Source: JALYOK01 sp963840785 (GTDB lineage Bacteria > Pseudomonadota > Gammaproteobacteria > Burkholderiales > JALYOK01). Taken from it: a stretch of DNA of 64,000 bases. This document shows, one piece after another, positions 17,054 to 25,490 of the stretch. Numbering within the stretch: position 1 is the first letter of the stretch; every line of letters starts with the position of its first letter. The position numbers and the translations under genes were made by a program. Below the pieces are notes generated by a model. It saw only the letters and a program-made list of their open reading frames with translations. It ran no database searches and was not told the DNA's origin. The stretch lies in contig CAWJAF010000004.1 of assembly GCA_963840785.1 (NCBI GenBank), forward strand, positions 310,001 through 374,000, written 5' to 3'.

Positions 17054-18193
17054 GTGATCCTCAAACCCGTTTTTGCGATGATGGCTGCGAAGAAGGCTTC
17101 GGATCTTTTCATCGCGGCAGGCGCAGCGATACACATCAGCGTTGACGGCAGTGTCGTGCCGATCAATCAGCAGATCATGGTGCCGGAATCGATCAAGAAA
17201 ATCTGCTACGAGATCATGTCGGCCGAGCAGATCAAGACCTACGAAGAAACCCTCGAGCTGAATATGTCTCTGGTGATCCCAGAGGTCGGCAATTTCCGCA
17301 TTAACATTTACCGTCAGCGTGGCAGCATGGCCTTGGTTGCGCGTTACGTAAGCTTCAATATTCCGAGCTTGAAAGATTTGAATCTGCCACCGTTTCTGTA
17401 TGATTTAATAACGGAGAAACGCGGCTTAATTTTGGTAGTAGGTCCCACGGGTTCGGGAAAATCATCGACGCTCGCCGCGATGTTGAACCATCGCATTGCC
17501 ACCAAGACCGGACATATTTTGACGTTGGAAGACCCGGTCGAATTCATGTTCCGCCATAGTAAATCCATCGTCAGTCAGCGCGACATCGGCTTAGATTCAC
17601 TTTCGTACCCTAACGCGTTAAAAAGCGCCCTGCGCCAGGCGCCAGACTGCATGCTGATCGGCGAGATTCGCGAAGCGCAAACGATGACGATGGCGATGAA
17701 TTTCGCACTCTCCGGCCACCTTTGCTTGGCGACCTTGCACGCAAATAATACCTACCACGTACTCAATCGTATCATCCAGATGTACCCGATGGAAAACCGC
17801 AATACCCTATTGCAAGATTTGTCGGTTAGCCTCAAGGCAGTCATTGCGTTGCGCTTGATGCCGGGAAAAGACGGCAAGCGTGTTCCGGCGTTCGAGTTGC
17901 TGGTCAATACACAGCGTGTTGCTGATTTGATTGAACGAGGCTCAGTCGGCGAAATCAAAGCTGCGATGCAGGAAAGCCTCTCGCCAAGTTTGATGAACTT
18001 CGATCAGTCGATCCTCAAACTATTCCGTTCCGGCCGCATTACTTGGGAGACGGCGCTTGCCAACGCCGAATCGCCAACCAATCTGTCGCTACAAGTCAAT
18101 AGCACAGAAGTTGATACGGCACGCAAAGTCGAAGCTGCGATGCCGAAAAAAGAGGCGATCTCCTTTGACTTTAGCCTGCCGAGCAGCGAGTAG
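17054..18193 (+). CDS. pilU: Type IV pilus retraction ATPase PilU
   Basis: 379 residues from a GTG directly abutting the slmA stop (TAG-GTG). PilT/PilU features: Walker A GPTGSGKSSTLAAM, Asp box LEDPVEFMF, Walker B CMLIGEIREAQTM, His box HLCLATLHANN. The long C-terminal tail ending ISFDFSLPSSE and overall length (about 380, versus about 345 for PilT) favour PilU. It drives pilus retraction together with PilT, which is not next to it here. The start shared with the slmA stop suggests translational coupling. Confidence 0.9.
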   Translation: MILKPVFAMMAAKKASDLFIAAGAAIHISVDGSVVPINQQIMVPESIKKICYEIMSAEQIKTYEETLELNMSLVIPEVGNFRINIYRQRGSMALVARYVSFNIPSLKDLNLPPFLYDLITEKRGLILVVGPTGSGKSSTLAAMLNHRIATKTGHILTLEDPVEFMFRHSKSIVSQRDIGLDSLSYPNALKSALRQAPDCMLIGEIREAQTMTMAMNFALSGHLCLATLHANNTYHVLNRIIQMYPMENRNTLLQDLSVSLKAVIALRLMPGKDGKRVPAFELLVNTQRVADLIERGSVGEIKAAMQESLSPSLMNFDQSILKLFRSGRITWETALANAESPTNLSLQVNSTEVDTARKVEAAMPKKEAISFDFSLPSSE

Positions 18194-18239
18194 TGCGACG
18201 CCGATCCAGGCTACGTCAAAATAGTTTCGCGAAATAGCG

Positions 18240-19010
18240 ATGTGCTTACTTGTGATGGCATTTCAATGTCATCCTGAATTTCCGCTCATCGTTGCCGCCA
18301 ATCGCGATGAATTTTTTTATCGCCCTACGGCGGCAGTGAAATATTGGGCCGATCACCCAACCGTGCTCGCCGGACGGGACTTAGAGCAAGGCGGAACGTG
18401 GATGGGCGTGCGCAAAGACGGCCGTTTCGCCGCGCTGACCAATGTACGCGACCCTAGCGCGTTTCGAAGTAATGCGAAATCCCGCGGCCATATCGTGTCG
18501 GGTTTTCTAACCGGCAGCGACACGCCATCCGATTTTCTCGAGAATCTGGCGCATGAGTCCGATGACTACAATGGCTTCAACCTCATCCTCGGCTCAAGTG
18601 ACAAACTCAGATACTTTAGCAGCGCCACGAAAAAAGCAATTCCGATTGCGCCCGGCGTGTACGGCTTGAGCAACGATCAACTCGATACGCCGTGGCCGAA
18701 AGTTGTGAGTGCGAAAAAGAAATTGGAATCGGCGTTGCGCGAAAACTCGGACTTGCTGGAAAAACGGCTCTTCGCTCTGTTAAGCGACGATACGCTCGCG
18801 AGTGACGGCGAACTACCAGATACCGGCGTCGGTCTGGAAAAAGAGCGCCGGCTCTCGCCCATTTTTATCCGCGCCGAGAATTACGGAACGCGTTCCTCCA
18901 CTTTGCTGTTCGCGAAACACGATGGCGAGATTCACTATGTTGAGCGCAGCATGAATGCCGATTCCTTGCGTCGTTTTTCCTTCACGATGACTACATGCCT
19001 GTCGTCGTGA
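18240..19010 (+). CDS. NRDE/TANGO2-family protein
   Basis: 256 residues. The family signature is N-terminal: MCLLVMAF followed by PLIVAANRDEFFYRPT (the NRDE motif), then GGTWMGVRKDGRFAALTNVRDP. The N-terminal Cys after the initiator Met is conserved in this Ntn-hydrolase-like group. Eukaryotic relatives (TANGO2) have been linked to lipid and haem handling, but the bacterial function is not established. Genes on both sides run in the same direction. Confidence 0.88.
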   Translation: MCLLVMAFQCHPEFPLIVAANRDEFFYRPTAAVKYWADHPTVLAGRDLEQGGTWMGVRKDGRFAALTNVRDPSAFRSNAKSRGHIVSGFLTGSDTPSDFLENLAHESDDYNGFNLILGSSDKLRYFSSATKKAIPIAPGVYGLSNDQLDTPWPKVVSAKKKLESALRENSDLLEKRLFALLSDDTLASDGELPDTGVGLEKERRLSPIFIRAENYGTRSSTLLFAKHDGEIHYVERSMNADSLRRFSFTMTTCLSS

Positions 19011-19041
19011 CTACCCCAATTGGTCCTCCATCTCGAATGTC

Positions 19042-20172
19042 ATGTCCGCGACTCTTGAACTAACTCAACAACTCATCGCACAACGGTCGGTCACACCTGA
19101 GGACGGCATTTGCCAAGCGATCCTGCGAAAACGTCTCGCGCCACTCGGCTTTGCTTTCGAGCGCATCAGTAACAATGGCGTCGATAACATGTGGGCGCGG
19201 CGCGGCATTACTGGGCCGCTAATCGCATTCGCCGGCCACACCGATGTCGTACCCACCGGCCCGCTTGAACAATGGCACAGCGATCCGTTTCAGCCTACGA
19301 TTCGTGACGGTAAATTGTATGGCCGTGGTGCCGCGGACATGAAAACTTCGATCGCCGCATTCGTTACCGCAACCGAGCGCTTCGTTGCAACCTATCCAAA
19401 TCTGCCCGGCTCGATTGGATTACTCATTACTTCCGATGAAGAAGGTCCTGCCGTCGACGGCACGGTGCGTATTGTCGATGCGTTGCGCGCGCGCGGTGAA
19501 TTGCTGAATTACTGCATCGTCGGAGAACCGACCTGCGTCGATAAACTCGGCGACATGATCAAGAACGGTCGTCGCGGCTCCTTGTCGGGCAAGCTCACGG
19601 TTCTGGGTGTTCAAGGCCACGTGGCTTACCCTCATTTGGCAAAAAATCCAATCCATTTACTATCGCCTGCCTTGGCGGAACTCGCAACCATCGTTTGGGA
19701 TAATGGCAATGAATACTTTCCACCGACGACGTGGCAGATATCCAATCTGCATGCGGGAACCGGCGCGACCAATGTGATTCCGGGCAGCGCGGAAGTTTTA
19801 TTCAATTTTCGTTTCGCGACGGTCAGCACACCAGAATCGCTGAAAGAACGCGTTGAAAGTGTTTTGAAGAAGCATAATCTCGATTATCAATTGGCCTGGG
19901 AGCAAGGTGGGAAGCCATTCTTGACGCCTCGAGGAGAACTAGTTACTGCAATCAGCAAAGCAATTCAAAGTGTAACCGGGAGCGCGCCGGAAATTTCTTG
20001 CACCGGCGGCACGTCGGATGGACGATTCATCAAAGATATTTGCGGCGAGCTAATCGAGTTTGGTCCTGTGAATGCAAGCATTCACAAGTTAAACGAACAC
20101 GTCAATGTTGCCGACATCGAGCCGTTATCGGAAATTTATTTCAAAACGCTGGAAAATATTCTGAATGTTTGA
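19042..20172 (+). CDS. dapE: Succinyl-diaminopimelate desuccinylase DapE
   Basis: 376 residues, standard DapE length. M20 metallopeptidase motifs: metal-binding His in FAGHTDVVPTGP, Asp in YGRGAADMKTS, the catalytic and bridging Glu pair in ITSDEEGPAVDGT, Glu in VGEPT, and C-terminal His in NASIHKLNEHV. It hydrolyses N-succinyl-LL-diaminopimelate in lysine and peptidoglycan synthesis. It overlaps prmB by 8 bp. Confidence 0.96.
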   Translation: MSATLELTQQLIAQRSVTPEDGICQAILRKRLAPLGFAFERISNNGVDNMWARRGITGPLIAFAGHTDVVPTGPLEQWHSDPFQPTIRDGKLYGRGAADMKTSIAAFVTATERFVATYPNLPGSIGLLITSDEEGPAVDGTVRIVDALRARGELLNYCIVGEPTCVDKLGDMIKNGRRGSLSGKLTVLGVQGHVAYPHLAKNPIHLLSPALAELATIVWDNGNEYFPPTTWQISNLHAGTGATNVIPGSAEVLFNFRFATVSTPESLKERVESVLKKHNLDYQLAWEQGGKPFLTPRGELVTAISKAIQSVTGSAPEISCTGGTSDGRFIKDICGELIEFGPVNASIHKLNEHVNVADIEPLSEIYFKTLENILNV

Positions 20173-21070
20173 CATCGCCAACCAGCATCTCAAAACCGTA
20201 CGCGACGTGTTGCGTTTCGCGGTCAGCCGTTTCAACGAAGCGAAACTGTCATTCGGACACGGACTCGCGAACGCGTATGACGAAGCGGCTTTTCTAATCC
20301 TCCATACATTGCATCTGCCGCTCGATCGTCTCGATCCGTTTCTCGATGCGAAAATACTACCCGATGAACTGCAAAAAATATTTACTATGTTGGAGAAGCG
20401 CATCCAGCAACGAGTTCCAGCCGCCTATTTAACCAACGAGGCATGGCTTGGCACTCATCGTTTTTACGTCGATGAGCGCGTCATCGTACCGCGCTCATTC
20501 ATCGCCGAATTGTTGCCCGACGCCTTGGAGCCATGGCTGCCCGATCAGCTCAATGTGCGCAGCGCGCTCGACCTTTGCACCGGTTCCGGCTGTCTGGCGA
20601 TTTTGCTGGCGGATCACTATCCGAACGCGGACGTCGACGCAGTAGACCTTTCAGCTGACGCGCTCGAGGTCGCGCAACGCAATGTTAACGACTACGGGTT
20701 CGAAGAAGAAATTCGCTTGGTGAAATCGGATTTATTCGCAGCGTTGAAAGGCTGCCGCTACGATCTGATTGTCTGCAACCCGCCCTATGTGAAGAGCGAG
20801 TCGATGGCGGCATTGCCGGAAGAATATCGCCACGAGCCGTCACTCGCGCTAGCGAGCGGCGACGATGGCTTAGATCACGTGCGGGAAATTTTGCGCGCGG
20901 CACCGGCGCACTTGGAGCCGAACGGAATTTTAGTGGTTGAGATCGGCCACAACCGCGCGGCCCTGGAAGCGACCTATCCTGAACTACCCTTTATCTGGCT
21001 CGATACGGCGAGCGGCGCCGACTTTGTATTTCTCCTGACCCAGAGCGATCTGGCCGAGCGCGGCGATTAA
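20165..21070 (+). CDS. prmB: Ribosomal protein L3 glutamine methyltransferase PrmB
   Basis: 301 residues. The SAM-binding motif ALDLCTGSGCLAIL and the Gln-methyltransferase motif IVCNPPYV (NPPY) identify the HemK/PrmB family. The N-terminal helical domain and the pre-motif IVPRSFIAELLPDAL match PrmB rather than PrmC. It methylates a Gln of ribosomal protein L3. It overlaps dapE at the start and converges with rluB, whose last 80 bp lie antisense to its 3' end. Confidence 0.93.
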   Translation: MFDIANQHLKTVRDVLRFAVSRFNEAKLSFGHGLANAYDEAAFLILHTLHLPLDRLDPFLDAKILPDELQKIFTMLEKRIQQRVPAAYLTNEAWLGTHRFYVDERVIVPRSFIAELLPDALEPWLPDQLNVRSALDLCTGSGCLAILLADHYPNADVDAVDLSADALEVAQRNVNDYGFEEEIRLVKSDLFAALKGCRYDLIVCNPPYVKSESMAALPEEYRHEPSLALASGDDGLDHVREILRAAPAHLEPNGILVVEIGHNRAALEATYPELPFIWLDTASGADFVFLLTQSDLAERGD

Positions 21071-21932
21071 ACGGATGATTCGAGCGTAAAAAATTCTCGC
21101 TCTCGTTCTCGCCTGTCATTCCCACCCAACTAAGAATTTTTTCGACTTCCGCCGGACCCAGCTCCAGGGTTTGACCACGCTTGAGGTAAGACGGCATATT
21201 GAGAATTCCGTAACGCACCCGTAGCAAGCGGCTCACGGTCAATCCCACCGCCTCAAATAGTCGACGCACTTCGCGATTGCGTCCTTCGCGCAGTACCACG
21301 CCGTACCAATGGTTGCTGCCCTCACCACCACGATCGTCCAGGGTTTCTATTTTCGCCGGTCCATCGTCCAACTCAACGCCCGTGACTAAGCGCTGCGCCT
21401 GTTCTTCGCTCAATTGGCCCATTACGCGCACGGCATACTCGCGTTCCACTTCAAAGCGTGGATGCATCAACCGATTTGCCAAATCGCCATTGGTCGTAAA
21501 AATCAGTAGGCCGCTGGTACTGATGTCCAAACGTCCGACCGCAATCCATTTCTCGCCCTTTAGGCGCGGCAATTTCTCGAACACAGTGTCGCGTTCTTCC
21601 GGGTCGTCGCGGGTAACGATTTCACCTTCAGGTTTGTGATAAATCAAAATACGCGGCACATCATCGGAGAAATTGAGCTTCACCGGTCGGCCGCCGAGGG
21701 TTACGCGATCTTCATGGCCGACGCGCATACCGAGGGTCGCGACTTCGCCATTCACCATAACGTTGCCCGCTGCAATTTCTTCTTCCATTGCGCGACGCGA
21801 ACCTATGCCGGCTAATGCTAGAACTTTATGTAACTTTTCGCCGCGCTCTTCGCCGTCCACTACACGGCGTGGACGCTCAGGCACTTCGCCGAATTGAGTG
21901 CGCCGCTTGCGCATCGGTCGTTCAATTTTCAT
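20991..21932 (-). CDS. rluB: 23S rRNA pseudouridine synthase RluB
   Basis: 313 residues. An S4 domain (KLHKVLALAGIGSRRAMEEEIAAG) is followed by the RsuA/RluB catalytic motif with Asp in AVGRLDISTSGLLIFT, then EGRNREVRRLFEAVGL. RluB makes pseudouridine 2605 in 23S rRNA. The basic C-terminal tail is encoded within the convergent prmB 3' end, an 80-bp overlap. It overlaps the scpB stop by 11 bp, giving the widespread scpA-scpB-rluB order. Confidence 0.93.
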   Translation of the reverse strand: MKIERPMRKRRTQFGEVPERPRRVVDGEERGEKLHKVLALAGIGSRRAMEEEIAAGNVMVNGEVATLGMRVGHEDRVTLGGRPVKLNFSDDVPRILIYHKPEGEIVTRDDPEERDTVFEKLPRLKGEKWIAVGRLDISTSGLLIFTTNGDLANRLMHPRFEVEREYAVRVMGQLSEEQAQRLVTGVELDDGPAKIETLDDRGGEGSNHWYGVVLREGRNREVRRLFEAVGLTVSRLLRVRYGILNMPSYLKRGQTLELGPAEVEKILSWVGMTGENESENFLRSNHPFNRRARPDRSGSGEIQSRRRSPYRAR

Positions 21933-22491
21933 GGGTCGCCAACGTAGGTTCTAGTTCCAGGGTATTCTGAAAATCCGCCAATGCCGGCAAATCTTCGAGG
22001 GAACGCAAATTTAAATCGTCTAAAAAATGTCGGGTTGTTGCGTAAAGCGCTGGGCGCCCGGGTACTTCCTTTTGACCGACAACATCGACCCAACCGCGCG
22101 CTTCGAGCGCCTTAATGATCTGTGTCGACACATTGACGCCGCGGATCTCCTCGATATCGCCACGCGTTACCGGTTGTTTGTAGGCAATGATCGCCAAGGT
22201 TTCCATCACAGCACGGGAATAGCGCGGCGGCTTTTCGGGATTCAGCCGATCCAAATATTTTTGAAACTCGCCGCGCGCTTGAAAACGCCAACCACTTGCA
22301 ACTTGCGCAAGCTCAACACCACGATTTTGCCAATCATTTTGCAATTCGTGCAGAACGAGTTTAATCGCGTCCGCAGAAACATCCTCGTCGAATAACTTCT
22401 TTAAATCGCTCGCTGTCAGCGGCTCTTGGCTAGTCAGCAACGCCGTTTCCAATACCATCTTCATTGCCGACGAATCGCTTAGCGTGTCCAT
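21922..22491 (-). CDS. scpB: Segregation and condensation protein ScpB
   Basis: 189 residues with tandem winged helices: LETALLTSQEPLTASDLKKLF and the conserved RYSRAVMETLAIIAYKQPVTRGDIEEIRGV. It binds ScpA and the SMC ATPase to form the bacterial condensin. It begins 1 bp after the scpA stop and overlaps rluB. Confidence 0.95.
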   Translation of the reverse strand: MDTLSDSSAMKMVLETALLTSQEPLTASDLKKLFDEDVSADAIKLVLHELQNDWQNRGVELAQVASGWRFQARGEFQKYLDRLNPEKPPRYSRAVMETLAIIAYKQPVTRGDIEEIRGVNVSTQIIKALEARGWVDVVGQKEVPGRPALYATTRHFLDDLNLRSLEDLPALADFQNTLELEPTLATHEN

Positions 22492-22492
22492 A

Positions 22493-23314
22493 CTAAATCG
22501 CTCCAGCGCGCTTCACATAAATCGGGGCGAAAGGTTCGTTCTGTGTAATTTGTACCAAGGTTTCTTTCGCCAATTCCAAGATCGCAAGGAAACTCACGAC
22601 CAACTCCGGCACGCCCGCGAGCGGATTGAACAATTCAGAGAACTCGACGTAAATTCCCGAAGATAGGCGGCGCAAAATACGCGTCATGTGTTCGCGTACC
22701 GATAACTCATCGCGCTTTACTTTGTGATGTTGCTGCAACTTGGCGCGAGTCAATAATGCTAACCAAGTATTTCGCAAATCATCAACGCTGACATAGGGTA
22801 CGCGTTGCACCAACGCATGCTCGATCCAAACCTCAACCACAGAAAAATCGCGCCCAACTTGCGGCAATGTATTGAGTTCTTCCGCTGCCTTTTTCATTTG
22901 CTCGTATTCGATCAAGCGCCGCACCAGCTCTGCACGCGGATCAAGTTCATCAGGCTTAGCTTCAATCGGCTTCGGCAACAACATGCGCGATTTAATTTCG
23001 ATCAGCACTGCCGCCATCACCAAATACTCGGCCGCGAGTTCCAATTGATTCTGCCGCATCGCTTCGACATAGTCCATGTACTGTCGCGTTAATTTCGCCA
23101 TCGGAATATCGAGAATGTCGAGGGAATGTTTGCGAATCAAATACAGCAGAAGATCGAGCGGGCCCTCGAAAGTCTCAAGAAAAACCTGCAATGCCTCCGG
23201 TGGAATATACAAATCCCGCGGCATCTCGGTCATCGGCTCGCCGAGAATTTTTGCGACCATTGCAATCGGATTAAGCGGATCAGACGTAACTTCGTTCATC
23301 GATAAATTATACAC
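22493..23314 (-). CDS. scpA: Segregation and condensation protein ScpA (kleisin)
   Basis: 273 residues. The kleisin N-terminus FEGPLDLLLYLIRKHSLDILDIPMAKLT (given in parts: FEGPLDLLLYLI, LDILDIPMAKLT) is diagnostic, followed by EYLVMAAVLIEIKSRMLLP. The C-terminal winged helix (VVSFLAILELAKETLVQI) contacts SMC. Start may be the ATG at 23314 or the second Met at 23299 (MNEVTSDPLNP). It is the first gene of the scpA-scpB-rluB transcript. Confidence 0.94.
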   Translation of the reverse strand: MYNLSMNEVTSDPLNPIAMVAKILGEPMTEMPRDLYIPPEALQVFLETFEGPLDLLLYLIRKHSLDILDIPMAKLTRQYMDYVEAMRQNQLELAAEYLVMAAVLIEIKSRMLLPKPIEAKPDELDPRAELVRRLIEYEQMKKAAEELNTLPQVGRDFSVVEVWIEHALVQRVPYVSVDDLRNTWLALLTRAKLQQHHKVKRDELSVREHMTRILRRLSSGIYVEFSELFNPLAGVPELVVSFLAILELAKETLVQITQNEPFAPIYVKRAGAI

Positions 23315-23778
23315 CCTTCAATATCCGAAACAGTTGAGAGCAAGTACTATAGAAAATCACCGCGAGGTTCGAATCCTACACAAAATTGACACATGAAATG
23401 CAATAGATGAAAATGTCGCACGAAATGTTATGGCCTATCTTTGGCTAGCTACCTCTAGTACAGCACGAATGAAATCCGGCACTAGCTCGGGTACATCGTT
23501 TGCTTAGTGTACATAACCAGAAAATCGATTAGATGACGCACGCTGCGTGACTCAATTCACTCATCTCCATGTCCCTACGATGATCATTCCAGCGTTTGGG
23601 GAATGTTCGCTATTGCCATATTTGTTTGCTCAATTCCCAACATTGCGACGAATTTGCTCGCGTGAATTTCGTCTACGTGATTTGCTTGTGTGCGATCTAA
23701 CGGCGCCGCGCCCGCCAGGGCGCAGGCCAATTGCCAAGCCATTTGACGCCCTCACGCGCCCACCTTCAACCTCCTCCA
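23315..23778. other. 464-bp intergenic region without a supported gene
   Basis: AT-richer stretch between divergent scpA and the ATP-grasp gene. No convincing frame, RNA or transposon was found. A T-loop-like string (GAGGTTCGAATCCT, 23364-23377) resembles the 3' part of a tRNA, but no acceptor stem or anticodon arm can be drawn around it. The base composition shift and the accessory gene that follows suggest an insertion point. Confidence 0.5.
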
Positions 23779-24972
23779 ATGCCAACGACTAGCAACGCGA
23801 TCCGCAGTCCAATGCGCTACGTGAACCTACTATCCGAATTTAAGCAGGCAGCGTCGCGATCGAATCGATCCCTTGCTTCTCTTCTCATTGAAGCCATTCG
23901 ACTGCGCCTCTCAAACTCTCGCCTTGGCCCTTCAGAGTACATCGACTTTCAGCTTTATGAGAACGACCTCGGTTGGGTCGAGAAATCCGCGTTTGGAGGA
24001 CAGAAGAAACAGCAAGTTCTCGAAGAAATCTTAATTGATGATTATTCGAGATTTCTAAGTTTAGACAAAGTGACCATGTATTCGCTTATGTCGGGCCTAG
24101 ATCTTCCCATTCCAAAAATTCGCGCGACCTATCGGACGCAACGCCCATCTGCGATACCGCAGCTTCACACCGCGTTGGAACTAGCTGATTTTCTCTCAAA
24201 TGTTTCCAACTTACCGGTCTACATTAAGCGCTCATTCGGCTCCTACGGCAGAGGGAATATTCTGGTATCGGGATTCGACGGCGAAAATGTTGTTTTCGGA
24301 AACGGCAAAAGTGAGCCCTTATCGCAGTTTTGCGCATCGCTCGATGACGGTAAAACCTTGGGATGGATGCTTCAGGAACCGCTTTTTTCTCATCCGGCTA
24401 TTTTTGAACTAACAAAGTCACGCAATATCTCCGGACTACGCATTCACACCATCGGCTCTAATCAAACTGTCCATGTTACGAAAGCAATCTTCAAAATAAA
24501 TCTAGGGCTTCGCGACTCCGATAACTTCGAACATGGTGCGAGTGGCAATATGCTTGGGGCGGTTGACACGACGAATGGCAAGATTATCCGAGCAATTTCT
24601 GGCGTTGGTATAACGCAAACGAAAAACCCGACTCATCCGACTACCGGAAAAGACATTGTTGGATTCACGATTCCCGATTGGCACAAGGTTCTAGAAATCG
24701 TCCGCGATGCCCATCGGGCATTCCCCGGATTCATTTGTCCGGGATGGGACATCGCCCTATGCCCCGATGGCCCAAGGATACTCGAGGCAAATGCGTTTGG
24801 TGATATTGATCTATCCCAACACGCCTACCGCAAGGGTTTCCTAGACCAGGAATTCCTATCTCATCTGCGTGAACTTGGTCTTGAGCATTTACTGTACGCC
24901 AAAGCGAGGCGTGGGGTTCAATCCGCGAAAAACAATCGCATGGGCAGCAGGAAACATCATTGGAATTGGTAG
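23779..24972 (+). CDS. Sugar-transfer-associated ATP-grasp protein
   Basis: 397 residues from the ATG at 23779; upstream in-frame extension begins at a TTG (23731) and lacks a ribosome site. Features of the sugar-transfer-associated ATP-grasp family (PF14397 type): VYIKRSFGSYGRGNILV for nucleotide binding, SGLRIHTIGS, and the metal site PGWDIALCPDGPRILEANAFGDIDL with Asp and Glu-x-Asn. Such proteins occur in surface-polysaccharide clusters, but no glycosyltransferase gene is adjacent. A/T content is higher than in flanking genes, consistent with acquisition. Confidence 0.75.
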   Translation: MPTTSNAIRSPMRYVNLLSEFKQAASRSNRSLASLLIEAIRLRLSNSRLGPSEYIDFQLYENDLGWVEKSAFGGQKKQQVLEEILIDDYSRFLSLDKVTMYSLMSGLDLPIPKIRATYRTQRPSAIPQLHTALELADFLSNVSNLPVYIKRSFGSYGRGNILVSGFDGENVVFGNGKSEPLSQFCASLDDGKTLGWMLQEPLFSHPAIFELTKSRNISGLRIHTIGSNQTVHVTKAIFKINLGLRDSDNFEHGASGNMLGAVDTTNGKIIRAISGVGITQTKNPTHPTTGKDIVGFTIPDWHKVLEIVRDAHRAFPGFICPGWDIALCPDGPRILEANAFGDIDLSQHAYRKGFLDQEFLSHLRELGLEHLLYAKARRGVQSAKNNRMGSRKHHWNW

Positions 24973-24995
24973 TTGAAACGCACACGGCGAACTAA

Positions 24996-25490
24996 TTAGC
25001 GTCTATCCGAAACGTAAGCGAACTGCCTCTTCATCCAGATTAGATACTCACGGGCAGTATCAGCGCCTTCGTTCGGCGCCCACGGGAAACGCTCATTTTC
25101 CATCGGCGGCATATAGGGCCCTGCCTTGGATTCGAAGAACGCAGAATTCTTTTCCAACGCCACCAAGCTGTGAATCACGCCGGGTGGAATATCCACGCCA
25201 AGCGTTTCACTTACCGGCTGCAAAACAAAATGCTGCGTCAACTCGCCGTCTTCAGAAAAGATCAAGGCGCCGACTTTCCCGCGCAACACGACAATGCTTT
25301 CTCCCTTAGCCGGATCACGATGACAATGGGGCGGAATATAGGTATCCGGTTCCAATGCGTTTAGCAAACGATGACATGCGGCATCGTCGCTTTGATGAAA
25401 GTTTAGGTTTTTCCGTTGCCGCGGTGACGCCTGCGCGGCACCACTGACGCTATCGATTAACTGCCGCGATATGAGTTGCACGTTGATCAT
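24996..25490 (-). CDS. WbuC-family cupin metalloprotein, coupled to dnaE
   Basis: The start at 25490 overlaps the dnaE stop as TAATG and gives 164 residues; the longer frame to 25586 only re-reads dnaE. Cupin ligands appear in PPHCHRDPAKGESIVVLRG (two His, Glu) and IPPGVIHSLVAL (His). The tail FESKAGPYMPP is typical of WbuC. WbuC proteins are found in O-antigen loci; their reaction is not firmly known. The shared stop/start suggests translational coupling to DNA polymerase III alpha. Confidence 0.82.
   Translation of the reverse strand: MINVQLISRQLIDSVSGAAQASPRQRKNLNFHQSDDAACHRLLNALEPDTYIPPHCHRDPAKGESIVVLRGKVGALIFSEDGELTQHFVLQPVSETLGVDIPPGVIHSLVALEKNSAFFESKAGPYMPPMENERFPWAPNEGADTAREYLIWMKRQFAYVSDRR

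Noticed and set aside
23364..23377. GAGGTTCGAATCCT, resembling a tRNA T-loop
   Set aside because: The outer bases of the T-stem do not pair and no anticodon arm, D arm or acceptor stem can be drawn upstream. At most an old att-like fragment.
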